This document shows, piece by piece, positions 45,984-57,870 of a stretch of DNA of 64,000 nt. A model generated the notes under the pieces. That model had not been told where the DNA came from, did no database searches, and saw nothing but the letters and a program-made list of their open reading frames with translations. A program made the translations under genes and the position numbers. Source of the DNA: Combretum micranthum (taxonomy: Eukaryota; Streptophyta; Magnoliopsida; Myrtales; Combretaceae); contig JAMXBD010000063.1 of NCBI GenBank assembly GCA_024138025.1, positions 2,046,001 through 2,110,000 of the forward strand. The letters run 5' to 3'. The first letter of the stretch is position 1; each line of letters begins with the position of its first letter.

Positions 45984-47719
45984 ATGATGAGCATCAAACG
46001 TTATTGAATCACAAGCATCTCCTTTTTTTTTTTAATTTCTCCTCTATTATTTCGATACAAAAGGTAGGCTTATGCAGGTATATAAATGGACGAAGGCACT
46101 AAAAAGTCAAAGACAATGAAATGCGATCCGAAAAGGGGAATGGCAGTCCTTGGCCGCTCTTATTCATATGCTTGTGTTAGTTTATAGGACAAATGAATGC
46201 TTTTGGACTCTTTTTTTTGGATTTTCTCTTTCTCCAAATTTCATGGTCTTAGCTTTTCTCCACCATGACACACTAACCCCACCACCACATGCACTGCTGG
46301 CCCTACAAATTATTGTTATATTCAAAACCGCCACTGCGGATTTATCAATCGAGGTTAAGTTTTAAATGTGTGGAGAAAATTTATTACATCATATCAACTC
46401 AATTTTAGCTGATCAAACATAGATCAATCTAAGCTCTCTCAAGGCTTGCTTTGTGAATAAGAAAGAGCTGGAATCTCACACAACAGAATCAAACATTACT
46501 CAAGGTTTGTTTGCTTCTAAGGATGTGTTTAGTGGAAACGGTTTTATTTCCAGAATTATTTCGTAATATATAAGCACGTTGATTGATCTTATATGTCCCT
46601 TAATAATAACGTTTATTACTTTTCCATCTAAATTCTTATAACTCATTCTCTTCGCTTCATAAAATAAGAATGGAATTGAATTCTACTTAAATAAGAATGT
46701 AACAGAGCTGTAAAAACTATTATATGTCTATTACAAATTACAATATTTACTTGGTATAAAAATTGAAACAAATAATCATTGGTATAAAATTAAAATATCC
46801 ATAATGTTCCTTATCTTTATTACAGAGAGATAATAATTATATTTATATTTATGATAAATATTAGAATAAACTATTGAATGACAATTTCAACTTGTTTACT
46901 TGACAAGAAAAATTATTCATTTCCTCTTCATTCTATGTAAAGCTGATATGAAGATGTTTATATGAGGAGAATGATAATTCATAATGGATTGTTATAACAT
47001 GAAATAATGAATTGCAATTCATGTTTCCGAGGTCATAAATTGTCATTTGATTGTTTATTTTTCAACTTTGTTATAAATACCAATATTATGACATTATAAT
47101 AATAATTACAATCTTATTATATTAACATTGAATTAGAATTCAACTCCTCCCTTATTTATTAAGACAAAGCAAATGAATAATTGATGTGAAAAACATGTGA
47201 AATGCTTTTCATTGTTTTGTGCAATATCAATTCATTATAAATCATTATTACTTCAATTAAATATGATAATAACATCTTTATTTAGAAAGGAAAGTAATAT
47301 TGCATTTCTTTTATATGAGTTTTCAACATTTTCCAAATTTTATGAAGGGAAAGGCAAAACAAACAAATTTTATGAAAGCAATCTTTTATTAAGTCAGTAA
47401 AAAAATATTATCTAACATTAACACATTTCAATTTTTTATTTGTCCGTAATCTAACCAACCAGATTGTGTCACCTACCACCTTAGCCGAATCACATCTCCA
47501 CTATTGTAATTGTTCCATACGATCTACCTGTAATGATGAGTCGCATCCAATTGTGTGAGTTGGTCTAATTTGATCACCCGTGACTGAGGGTCGATTTGCT
47601 AAGTATTTAAGGCTCCTTTAAATTTCTTTGTATTTATACTACTTCTATAGATTATTTAAATAAATATGTTTAACAAAATAAATGTCACAATTTAATTACT
47701 ATTGATCGATTAAAATTAG
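44911..47719. other. Intergenic DNA, nothing recognised
   Basis: No gene recognised. There is a (TA)n microsatellite at about 45953-45980. The short frames around 45656-46365 show no domains. Confidence 0.5.
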
Positions 47720-48050
47720 AAAAAAAATATCAAATTTATATTTAAACATTGCACAAAAATTCAATTAAATACCTAAACTATGAAATAATCAATTTAATAC
47801 TAAATCAATATTTTCAACACTATTTTTACTATCTCACTCACACTAGTATATCCATACTAAACGATGTTAGGAAAATAAGTGAGACCACTTATTCCTCGTC
47901 AACAATAAGAGTAAATGCTCTTAAGAAGATAGTAAAATTATCCACAACAAGATTGATTGGATATTAAATTGATCAATTTTAAAGTTTAAATATCAAGTCA
48001 AATTTTGTGTAAAGTTTAGATACTAGATTTGACATTTATCCATTAGAATT
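47720..48050. mobile_element. Fold-back element with arms of about 75 bp
   Basis: The left arm (about 47727-47800: ATATCAAATTTATATTTAAAC, CACAAAAATTCAATTAAATAC, CAATTTAATAC) matches the complement of the right arm (about 47960-48045: TCAAATCTAGTATCTAAAC, CACAAAATTTGACTTGATATT, CAATTTAATATCC). The centre of about 150 bp is unrelated. Non-coding small inverted-repeat transposon. No target-site duplication assigned. Confidence 0.55.
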
Positions 48051-48294
48051 TGGTACAAAAGGTAAACAAAATTTTTTAAAAAGATTTGAAGGAAGCTAAT
48101 GTTATGGAACTTGAGACAAATTGATAAATTAAATTTGAAAATAAAAACACCAACAAATTAACTGGAAAAACCAATATTCTTTAAGTCTAGTGATATTAGT
48201 GATGGTTTTATAAATGAGAGCCTTATCTTTGTTGTAATAATAAAAAAATAATAGACAAGTAAAATTAGAAACATTGGTCTAATAAGATCATATC

Positions 48295-48338
48295 GAGGTG
48301 ATTTTTTTTTCGTTTAAAATATGTCTAAAATCACCTCA
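48295..48338. repeat. Perfect 11-bp hairpin
   Basis: GAGGTGATTTT at 48295-48305 and AAAATCACCTC at 48328-48338 pair perfectly. A related AAAATCACCTTGAGG occurs near 48464-48478, so the arm is partly duplicated nearby. Confidence 0.6.
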
Positions 48339-49447
48339 ATTGGCCAAAGAAGGCGAATCCCTATCTCCGATGTACTGATAAAATAATAATAAATAAATAA
48401 AATTAGAAAAGCCGTTACAACAAAACCATACTTATGTGATTCTTTTCTTCTAAAAAAGGTCTAAAATCACCTTGAGGCAATATGAGGTGTCATCTCTTTT
48501 GCCATGTTGGAGGCAGGTCTCACTTTAAATGGCCAATTTATTTAATTGTTTTAAATATGCATTTTTTTATAAATTTAATATAATACCTGTAATTATAATA
48601 TTTTGTACATGTTATTATATTTATTAATGTTTATATTATTAATATTGTACATTACATATTACATATTAACAGTTTATATAATCTATATTATCTCTATATT
48701 TAATTGTGTATGATAATTTTACTTTTAAATTGAAACATATTATACAAGCTTCAAAATGTGTAAAACACTTTACTAACCTAGACCACGTGAAAATACTAAA
48801 AAAATTGCGCTAAAATGTTTTATAAAACCTTCTTTAAGACCTATAAAATCACATAAACATCAAAACATTTAGACATTTTGGAAAAAGAAATTAAAAAAAA
48901 AAAAGTAAACCAAAAGCTTGGAAAGGATTGAGAGAATTCAAGAGAGGATGACGGAGAGAGAACTTTTAAAATGTATCTCCATATGGTATTTGGGTGAGGC
49001 AAGACTTATGCCATCACTTGCCAATTAAATTTAACTAGATGAGAGATGAGGAAAGTCTTGAGTCATCCAAATTTTCCAAAGACAAGAAATTACCTCCCTT
49101 TTGGGAAGCTGCAAGTTTCACAACTTGTATGCCAGGCCAACAATAACGGTTCGTTCACTTCGTTGAATGAGTAAGACTATGATGAAATTCTTATTACGAA
49201 GGAATTGAATAAAGCTATAATAAGATTTTTCTTTATTAATCTTTTATTTTAATGTTGGTATTTTGGAAAATAAACAGTTCCAACATTGAATTGATATTCA
49301 TAGTTTTGAGTAAATAATAACTATTCAATGTTTTATGTAATAGAGATTCATTATTGAATCATTATTCAATGAACTAAACGTCGTAATATTTATTCGTAAG
49401 GAATCAGGCTATAATAAAATTACAATTACAGCAAAGTAAATAAGCGT

Positions 49448-49925
49448 TAGAGATGCAACCGGGGTGGGTTCGGAACGGGTTTTTTGAAACCGAACCTGAC
49501 CCGAGTCCTTAATGGGTATCCCATAACCCGAGAAAAACCCTATCGGATTTTTTTTGTCATTCCCAAAATCTAACCCGCTAGGATTTAAGGAACCCATAAC
49601 CCGACTCGACCCAACCCGATTCCAAGATTTTTAATTTTTTTCTTTAAAAAAATAAAGCAAAAGAAAGAATTTTGTTTTAAGTTATTAATGATACAAACAC
49701 TTTTATTGAAAGAATGAATTTTAGACAATAATATCATATAAAATGATGCAAACACTTCATTTGCACTTACTTTTACATACACATAATATAAATGGGATCC
49801 TTACTTCAATAACTTTATTTTTATTTTTTTAATATTTTGAATTTATGTCGGGTCGGATTTTCCTAACGGGTTACATAATACACTTAAAACCCGACCCGAT
49901 AACGACCCACCCCGCTTGCATCCCT
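49448..49925. mobile_element. Second hAT-like small inverted-repeat family (CCGGGGTGGGTT ends)
   Basis: The left end TAGAGATGCAACCGGGGTGG and the complement of the right end, AGGGATGCAAGCGGGGTGGG, make a strong terminal inverted repeat of about 25 bp. Internal ACCCGACCCGA words occur in both orientations. The flanks ATAAGCGT (49440-49447) and ATAAGCAG (49926-49933) agree at 6 of 8 positions, consistent with an aged hAT duplication. No transposase. The two minus-strand frames overlapping it are artefacts. Confidence 0.65.
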
Positions 49926-49933
49926 ATAAGCAG

Positions 49934-52253
49934 CAAGACTTATCTGTCTTATTTGTAGTATTAAGTAAGTTTTGCTAATGACATGGTAAACGAGGCAACC
50001 TGTCTCATATGCCAGGTCAGTAAGATGATGTCATTTTTTTTTTTTAACTAGAGAAAAGTAATTAAATATGAATAGGATTAAATGTATACTTTTATATTGT
50101 TCTGTTTATCTATTGATTTATTCTTCTTCCCAAAATTTAAAAAAAAAAACACTTTTTTTTTTTATTCCTTGGAATTGAGATGGGCTATTGCGAATGTCAC
50201 CATTTGCGATTAATCACTGCTATTATCTTCCGGCATTTTCGACCATCATCGGCCATAACCATGAGCTGGCAGAAAACTACAGTCGGACCTTTTGGTAATA
50301 CTCATTAGCCAAAACCAGGCACTCATTTGGAAACTTCTACTATCTATTCAACCAACCATACGGTTAATAATCTTACTACTACAATACGTATAATAATTAA
50401 TATACAAGTATTTCAATAATATTTATTACGTTGGTATAATAACCGATATCGGTTCCATTAAGAAAAAAAATCAAAACTATAGTATTTTCCTACAGTTAAG
50501 GATTAGCTATAATTACATTTTCCATAGTTAGTTATTTAGCTTTTTCATTCTAGTGCTATTGCAACTGAACTATTAAATAACAAATATGTAAATGTAACTT
50601 TAAAATATGCGTGAATACTTTTGTTCATTTAAAATTATTATACTATAAGCCATAGAATTTAAAAGGAAATATTCACTATAGCAAAATACCGAAAATATTA
50701 TGATATACCTCTAATAACTAATAAAACCAAGAGCAAATTAATTAAACTTTTGGTCCAAGTTTTTCCTTAAATTATCAATTATAAGCTAATCCTTCTTCTT
50801 CTATTACAAAAACCTAGAAGCAATCGTGATGTCGATGCTCACCCCATACCTCTCCTCAGAGATAGGCTACCAATCTCAGGCAAAACCAATTCATTCTCCG
50901 CTATTACGGTTTCTACGTTAACTATATAGCATCCAGATTTTCACCAATTAATTAATAAAAGAAAACTTGGGTCTCTACTGGGGTTATAGACGAGTTCAAC
51001 TGAACTCACATTTTCAACGCTTTGGTGTAGTTTGTTTGATTTTTTTTTCTTTTTAATAATTAAATTTGTGTTATGCCAAACTTTTTATCAAGTTTGAAAT
51101 ATGTGGTCTAAGTTTGGTCCATTTAGAGATATGAGTTTTACTTTGAATTTGAATTTGATTTGTTTATAGATCAAATTTGAGGGGACCAAGCTAAGTGAGC
51201 CAAATTTGAATAGCTTATGAGCAATACAACTTGTATCTAACTTTAGAATGTGATGTAAAATCAAATGTATGAAACTAAATATACAAATATATATTAACAA
51301 AATGAATGAATGGATAATGAATCAAGATTATATAATACATATATATATATATAAATATTGTTATCGTAGAAATTAGCATTTGGTTTAAATTATATAGCTC
51401 ATGGGTCTATTCATGAGTTTACTAATGAAAGCTCCGTGAATAGTCTTTTTCTTTTTCTTTTTTTTTTTTGGCATTATATGGAGGAGAGTGAAATTAAACT
51501 TAGGACCTCTCGTGTGATTAAATAAGAAAGATGTCATTAAATCACAAGATAATACTTCATGAGTTTAAACGAGTTAGATTGCAAGATTAAATATGAGTTT
51601 GACATCAACATCTTTAGATAAATAAGATTTATGTTAGATTGCAAGATTAAATAAAAGTTTAACAGCAACACCTTTAGATAAATAAATTTTATTTTAAATT
51701 TCAATTTGATTTATATACTAATTAAATTTAAATCTAACTAAATATAATATAAATAGTTTACGAGCAAATTGACTGATTTATAGTAGTGTCTAGAGAGTTT
51801 AACTTAAGCTTCCCTAGATTTTATATATGTATTTGTTTCATTGTTTTAGTGGTTTTGATATTATATTTTTATTATTTTTAAATAAATGTTTGTTAGGATA
51901 AAAGAAATATTTGTTAAAAAATAAATACTAATAAAAATTAATAATTTTATTTATAAATAAACTAAATAAATAAAATATTAATAATTTATAAATATAAATC
52001 AAATATAAATATAACTATGATATATATAGAAACCCAACAACGTCCCCACCGCAAGCGGTGATTATGCAAATCAAACGGGGACCCTTGGTGGACTTGGTAA
52101 TAGTTCTCGGATATTATTGATATTGGTCATTTTACATTGAAAAGGATATAAGAATTGTCTTTATTAGAAACACAATTATGCAATTCAGAGTCAATTTCGC
52201 TGTACAAGTTGTGGGCTAGGATACGGCTACCAGCTAGCTATTATGTCAATGTG

Positions 52254-52285
<32 letters not shown>

Positions 52286-52920
52286 CATTCATTTTCTCTC
52301 AGCTGTTTATAAATTCATATATATATTTTTTCAAACCAGCAATGTATATATACTCTTGAAAAAAAAAAAAAAAATTCATCACTTACCAAAGAAATTATTA
52401 AATATTAAATAAATAATATCATATGTTTAAATTATATTTTTCATAATAAAAATTACAATAAATATTATAAATATAAAAAGTGTTACTTTGCTTTTTATAT
52501 TTTTTTTATATGATTAACAAGTATGTCGTGGTGGGGACACCGTCGTCCGACCTTATTTGGTGACAAGGTCTGAATCAGGCAACAGAAGAGTTCAATCAGC
52601 TAAATCTCTGTGTACGTAGGAAGGTTTAGGCTGATGATTGATGGCTCAGATTCAGATACCATGCATGCTTCTGCAAACGCAGGTGGGCTTTTTTGACTCT
52701 TTCTTTTCAATTTCATTTTCACCTTCTCCTTTCCTCTGCCCCTCGACCTTTCTGGTTTCATTATCACATTTTCATTGGCGTCATTCGGGATCCTCCCATT
52801 AAAAGTCGCAAATTATCTTTTAAGTATCTAAAAAATGTATATTATATATATGTAATCATTATTCCAATACGTCGACAAGATTGCACACAAAATTATATCC
52901 TCGAGAAGCCGAGACTAGTA
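49934..52920. other. Intergenic DNA with scattered old repeat fragments
   Basis: No gene recognised. Around 50985-51240 phrases such as GACGAGTTCAACTGAACTC and TGAGCCAAATTTGAATAGC suggest a worn member of the 41933 hAT-like family, but the ends are not resolved. A (CT)n microsatellite lies at 52254-52282. An 86-codon frame at 52693-52953 has no recognisable domain. Confidence 0.5.
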
Positions 52921-52928
52921 ATTCAAAT

Positions 52929-53560
52929 TAATGGTAGAAATAAACCGGGCTAAGCTTTCCAAGATTTGGATTCAATTAATTTAAAATTTATCATGCTCAA
53001 ACAAGAATTAAGCTTTTTATTAAGCTTGAAATCTAAAATCGAAATTGATTTATTTTATTAAACAAACTTTATTTCAAGATCAAGTTTAACTTGTTTACAA
53101 ATAGCACTCAACCCAGCCAGGCTTTTTATCATGTCTAATAATCTTTTACCATGTTTGAAAATAAAGCTCAAACTCGAGCTCGAGTTTGGCTCATTTAAAT
53201 AGTTCCATTTTTATCTTTTTCAAATCTAAAAATCATATATAAGAGTTGCTAAAGATTTATACATATATATTAAGTAAAATTGATTTTATTGTTTCAATTA
53301 TATATTAATATAACATAAATTATAGAACTTGTAAACTTGCTAACGAACCTATTAATGAGCCCACCTACGAACTTGTTTATGAGCTTAAAACGAGTTTTCT
53401 TGCGAGTTTGATTTAAAACTTGAGCTCAACTCATTTAGATGAATGAGTTTTATCTTAGAGTCAGACTTAATTTATTTACTAATCAAGCCCACGTTAAGCC
53501 AAGCCTGAAGCGAGCCAAGCTTGAGTAGCTCATGAGTAGCTCAGATCGTTTGTAGCCTTA
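52929..53560. mobile_element. hAT-like small inverted-repeat element with perfect 8-bp TSD
   Basis: Flanked by ATTCAAAT on both sides (52921-52928 and 53561-53568). The left end TAATGGTAGAAATAAACC and the complement of the right end, TAAGGCTACAAACGATC, are imperfect terminal repeats. Interior AACTCGAGCTCGAG and GAGCCAAGCTTGAG words mark it as the family at 41933 and 5047. 632 bp, non-coding. Confidence 0.75.
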
Positions 53561-54039
53561 ATTCAAATGATTTGCTAGTAGATGGACTTCTAAATTTTTC
53601 ACAAAGCAAATAAATGTATATCAATGCTTTCATCCTTGTTGACTATGGGTATGTTAGGATTGTGTAATTTTCATCTGTACCTAGTTTGTTTTATTTGTTT
53701 ATGAATAAAAATGTTTGTTTTTCATCTGTATGTGTTTTCAATAAACAGTTTGTTTGAAAAAAAAATAAAAATAAGGTGTGAAGATGATCTAAAAACGATG
53801 AATCAAACAGTATTTGCAAATGGAACTTGAAACAAGAAAAATGTTACTAGATGATAGATTGGTGAAAATGCAACAAAACTTATTAAAAAAGACCTGAAAT
53901 TTTTGTGGAAGTGGTTAAGCAAATCATTATTACAAGTTTACAAAGTGTTGGGAGTTAAACTCAAGCAAATTCTTCACAACAAGTATCAATAAATTAATAA
54001 TCATCATATTCCACAAATGATACCTCTAATTCAAATCTC

Positions 54040-57000
54040 AAAGGAATTATGATTGGGATCCCTAAATTCATTAAAGTGGATGCTTTAGGCAATAGCGTAG
54101 CATTTCAAAATGGAAAGATTCTTTAATTTCCGTAAGATACCTGTGAAGAGCATTTTACATTGGCTACATTTCCCTTTGATGGAAAGATATTAAAATGGTA
54201 TCAATCGATGGAAAATAATTATAAGCTTTATACTTGGACAATATTCAAGAAAGTAACTAAAGCACGTTTTAGATTGTCAACATATAAGAATGTCAAAAGC
54301 CAGTTAGCAAAACTTATGCAAAATTTTTCTGTAGATGATTATCAATCCCAATTGAAGCTCTTTCCAACTGAATTGTAGGACTTTTCATATTCTTTCTTGC
54401 TTAGTTGGTTATAAAACCCTATTTGAAATTATAGCTACAAGTAGCACAACCAAGTGATATTATGCAAGTAATTTCTTTAGTTAAATTACATGGAGCTAAA
54501 TACAACGACCAACTTTCTTTTAAAACCTTTAAGAACAATTCCTTTTCCTTTAAACCATCATCTTTAACCAATAATTTTTACCAAACCATTTTCTCATATC
54601 CAAAAATAATCTACTAACCAAAATCCTGCTCCTAAACCTTCATTTCCCATCAATAAACTATTCGCAAATTAGATTGTTCCAAGAAGAGAAAAAGGAATGT
54701 ATTATAATTGTGCTAAGAATTATCATAAAGACAATTAATATAAGGCTAAATTCTTATATATGGTTGTAAATGATGATGAAGAAAATGAGTATACTATGGA
54801 CAATACCAACATGGACAACACTTAAGATGATTACGTTCTTTCATACAATAATGCCACAATCAATTTTCATGAATAATTCAACATGTCCATTTCAAAAGCT
54901 CTGAGATTTGCTGATATGATTTACAATTAAAATTTTTCTATACTACTTGATAGTAGTAGTACTCACATTTTCATATGAACAAGAGTAGTGAAGCTTTTAA
55001 TTTACCCATTGCGCCGTCTCTAATGTTTTATATGATGATAGGAGATGGAGCTGAAATGGTTTGTAGACAATCCTCTACAAATCCAAGGATTTGAATTTCT
55101 GCTTGCTTTTGTGTGCTGCCAATATAAGTAGCTGAGTTAGTGTTGGGTGTTCAATGACTCCAAATTTTAGGGCTAATTACAATTGATTACACTGCATTAA
55201 CAATATGTTTTACTCACAAAGGGAAATAGGTGTCTCTACATGGAGAATCATCATCACCTCAGCATATTTCTAGCCATCAGTTTCAAAATATGGATCAAAA
55301 TGATACTATAGCATCATGTTTTCAATTGGTGAATTAGCTTTCTTTGCTCCCATTGAATTCTACCAACAATAGCTCTTTTAAGAGCATAATGGAAAAATTC
55401 TCTAAAGTTTTGGAGACACCTACAACATTGCTACCATCTTACGATATCCAACATCGAATTTATCTAGTTCATGGAACTTCTTCTATTATTGTCAAGTTAT
55501 ATAAATATTCACATTTCTAGAAAAATGAAATTGGGAAACAAGTTAAAGATATGTTGGATTAAGGGATCATTCATAATAGTACCAGTCCCTTTTCTTCCCC
55601 TAACTTGGCAATTTTGTATTGACTCGGCCTTCTTTGAAAAGACTACTTTCTACACTCATGAAGGACTTTACAAATTCCTTGTCATGCCATTCGAATTGAG
55701 CATCGTGCTAGAAACATTCAAAGCTATTATGAATAGTATATTTGAGTAGTTTGTGAGGAAGTTTGTCATCATTTTCTTTAATGACATAATTGCATATGGT
55801 AGGAATGAAAAACAACACAAAGAACATCTGGCTGTAGTTTTGCAAGTAGTGTTTGATAATCATTTAAAAAAAAAAAAGGACCTAAGTGTTCTTTTAGCTA
55901 GCAGAAGATTGGATATCTTGGCTATGTAGTGAGATATGATGGTGTTAAAGATTGAAGCTAACAAAAATTGGTTAAAGCCATTAAATGTGACAATAAAAGC
56001 TTTCTTTGAGTTATCAAGTTATCATTGTAGGTTCATAAGGGGGTCTATTTCAACTATGGATCCTTTAATTAATATGCCACAAATAGATTGCTTTGATTGG
56101 ACCTCCATCGACTGTGGAAGCCTTTGAAACATTGAAATCAACTTTGTGTTCAGCTTATCTTAAAGCTATCTGATTTAAATTAGACATTTATATTGGAAAA
56201 CAATAGATCAGGAAGGATATTGGATTGTTACAGTACTGTTACAAAAAAAAAAAAAAAAAAAACTAGTGGCATTTTTTAGAAAAAAAAGCTTTTAGTAACA
56301 CGAGAAAACTTTAAACTATGTTCGAGAACTATACGTCATTGTTGAATCAGTTAATAAATGGCAACAATATTTGTTAGGATATCATTTTATTATCCAAACA
56401 GATCATCAAATTTGAAGAAAATCCTAAATTAATTCATTTAAACCATAGAGTAACAAAAGCACATGTCCAACTGATTGGATATGACTATGTAGTCGCATGT
56501 AAACCAAGAAATTATAATTTGGTTACTAGTGCTTTGCCACGTTAAGGTGATGATCAAGGAGAAGCTTTTGTTATTTGAGCACCTTGTTTCAAAATTTTAG
56601 AAGACTTAAAACATGAATATAAGGTGCTTCTTGTCTTTAGTGAGTTGTTATTTAACATGACTTAAAGGAAAACCAATGAAATATTGTTTACATTGGAGGA
56701 GTGAGTTATTATATTATGGATCCAGATTATTTTGATGTCGTAATCACATTTCATTCCTATATTAATTCATGACTTTCACAGTTCCCAAGTTTAAGTAGTT
56801 TTGGTGCCTTGAAGACCTATGAAAGACTCATTGCTTTTTTTACTAGGTAGGTTTAAGATAAACGATAGAAGAATTTGTCAAGAAGTGTGGGACTTTTTGT
56901 GAAGTCAAATATCTTACTCATTCTCTAGCTGGATTATTGTATCCTTTACCTATTACAGAGTGGGTTTGGGATGTTATGAGTATGGGTTTCATCACATCTC

Positions 57001-57870
57001 TTCCAAGCTGTCAAGATTGCTTGATTATCTTAATTATGATTGTTAGGTTATCAAAATACTATCACTTTGGTGCGTTTGAAAAGCATTTTACTTCTTTTAT
57101 AGTTGCAAACTTGTTTTTACACATGGTAATAAGTCACATGGAATTCTAAGAATTATAGTGTTGGTTAAAGATCCCATTTTCACTAATCATTTCTAGAAGG
57201 AACTCTGTAGGATGAGTGAGATTCGATTGAATATGGCAAGTGCTTATCACCTTCAATACATGGACAAATGGAAGTTTTGAATATCGTCATTACATAATAT
57301 TTCAAGAGTTATGTGATGGAATTCTCACATTATTAATATAAATATTTGTCATAGAAAGAGAATGTTTATAATACCTCTTTCCATCAAAGAGCTGAATCTG
57401 CACCTTATTTGATTATATATGTTTGGGATCCACCAACCCTCTTATCATGTGTTATGAGGAATTTGAAATTAGAAGCAGTAGATTTAGAATTATAGACAAG
57501 AGACTCTTTATTGCATTCACCATGCATAAGCTTGGCCGAAGCCCATATGAGAATGAAGGTTATTATAGTGAGACATAGAATTGATGTTCAACTAAAGGTT
57601 GGTGATTTAGTCTTTGTATGAATACAACCTTATAAACAAACTTTGATCTCACAAAGCTATTACAAACTTGCTAAAAATCACTATGGACCATAACACATCT
57701 TAAAAAAGGGTAAGTGAAGTTACATATGAAGTTGAGCTTCCACCTTATGCAATGATTCATGCTATGTCTCACATTTAAAATCTAAAGCAAAGTCATGGTA
57801 CCAAGGTTGTTAAATTAATGATTCCATGTAGAATCGTCGAAAGGTCAATAGATCGAAACATACAATTGAA
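54040..57870 (+). pseudogene. Heavily mutated Ty3-gypsy gag-pol
   Basis: In element order: a gag piece at 54160-54378 (LATFPFDGKILKWYQSM, then ARFRLSTYKN, SVDDYQSQL). Reverse transcriptase lies at about 55640-55870 (KTTFYTHEGLYKFLVMPF, then FVIIFFNDIIAYGR, where the catalytic YFDD-type motif reads FFND). An RNase H-like part lies near 56290-56540, ending in an ADALSR-like TSALPR. Integrase is at about 56930-57280 (PITEWVWDVMSMGFITSLP, then IVRLSKYYHFG) and the integrase C-terminus at about 57550-57790 (MRMKV, DLVFV, YKLAKNHYGP, ELPPYAMIH). Stops and frameshifts occur throughout, so it is dead. LTRs were not located. The lineage within Ty3-gypsy is uncertain. Confidence 0.8.

Noticed and set aside
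52693..52953. 86-codon + frame before the 52929 element
   Set aside because: No domain, it runs into a transposon, and it has no splice or regulatory context supporting a gene.
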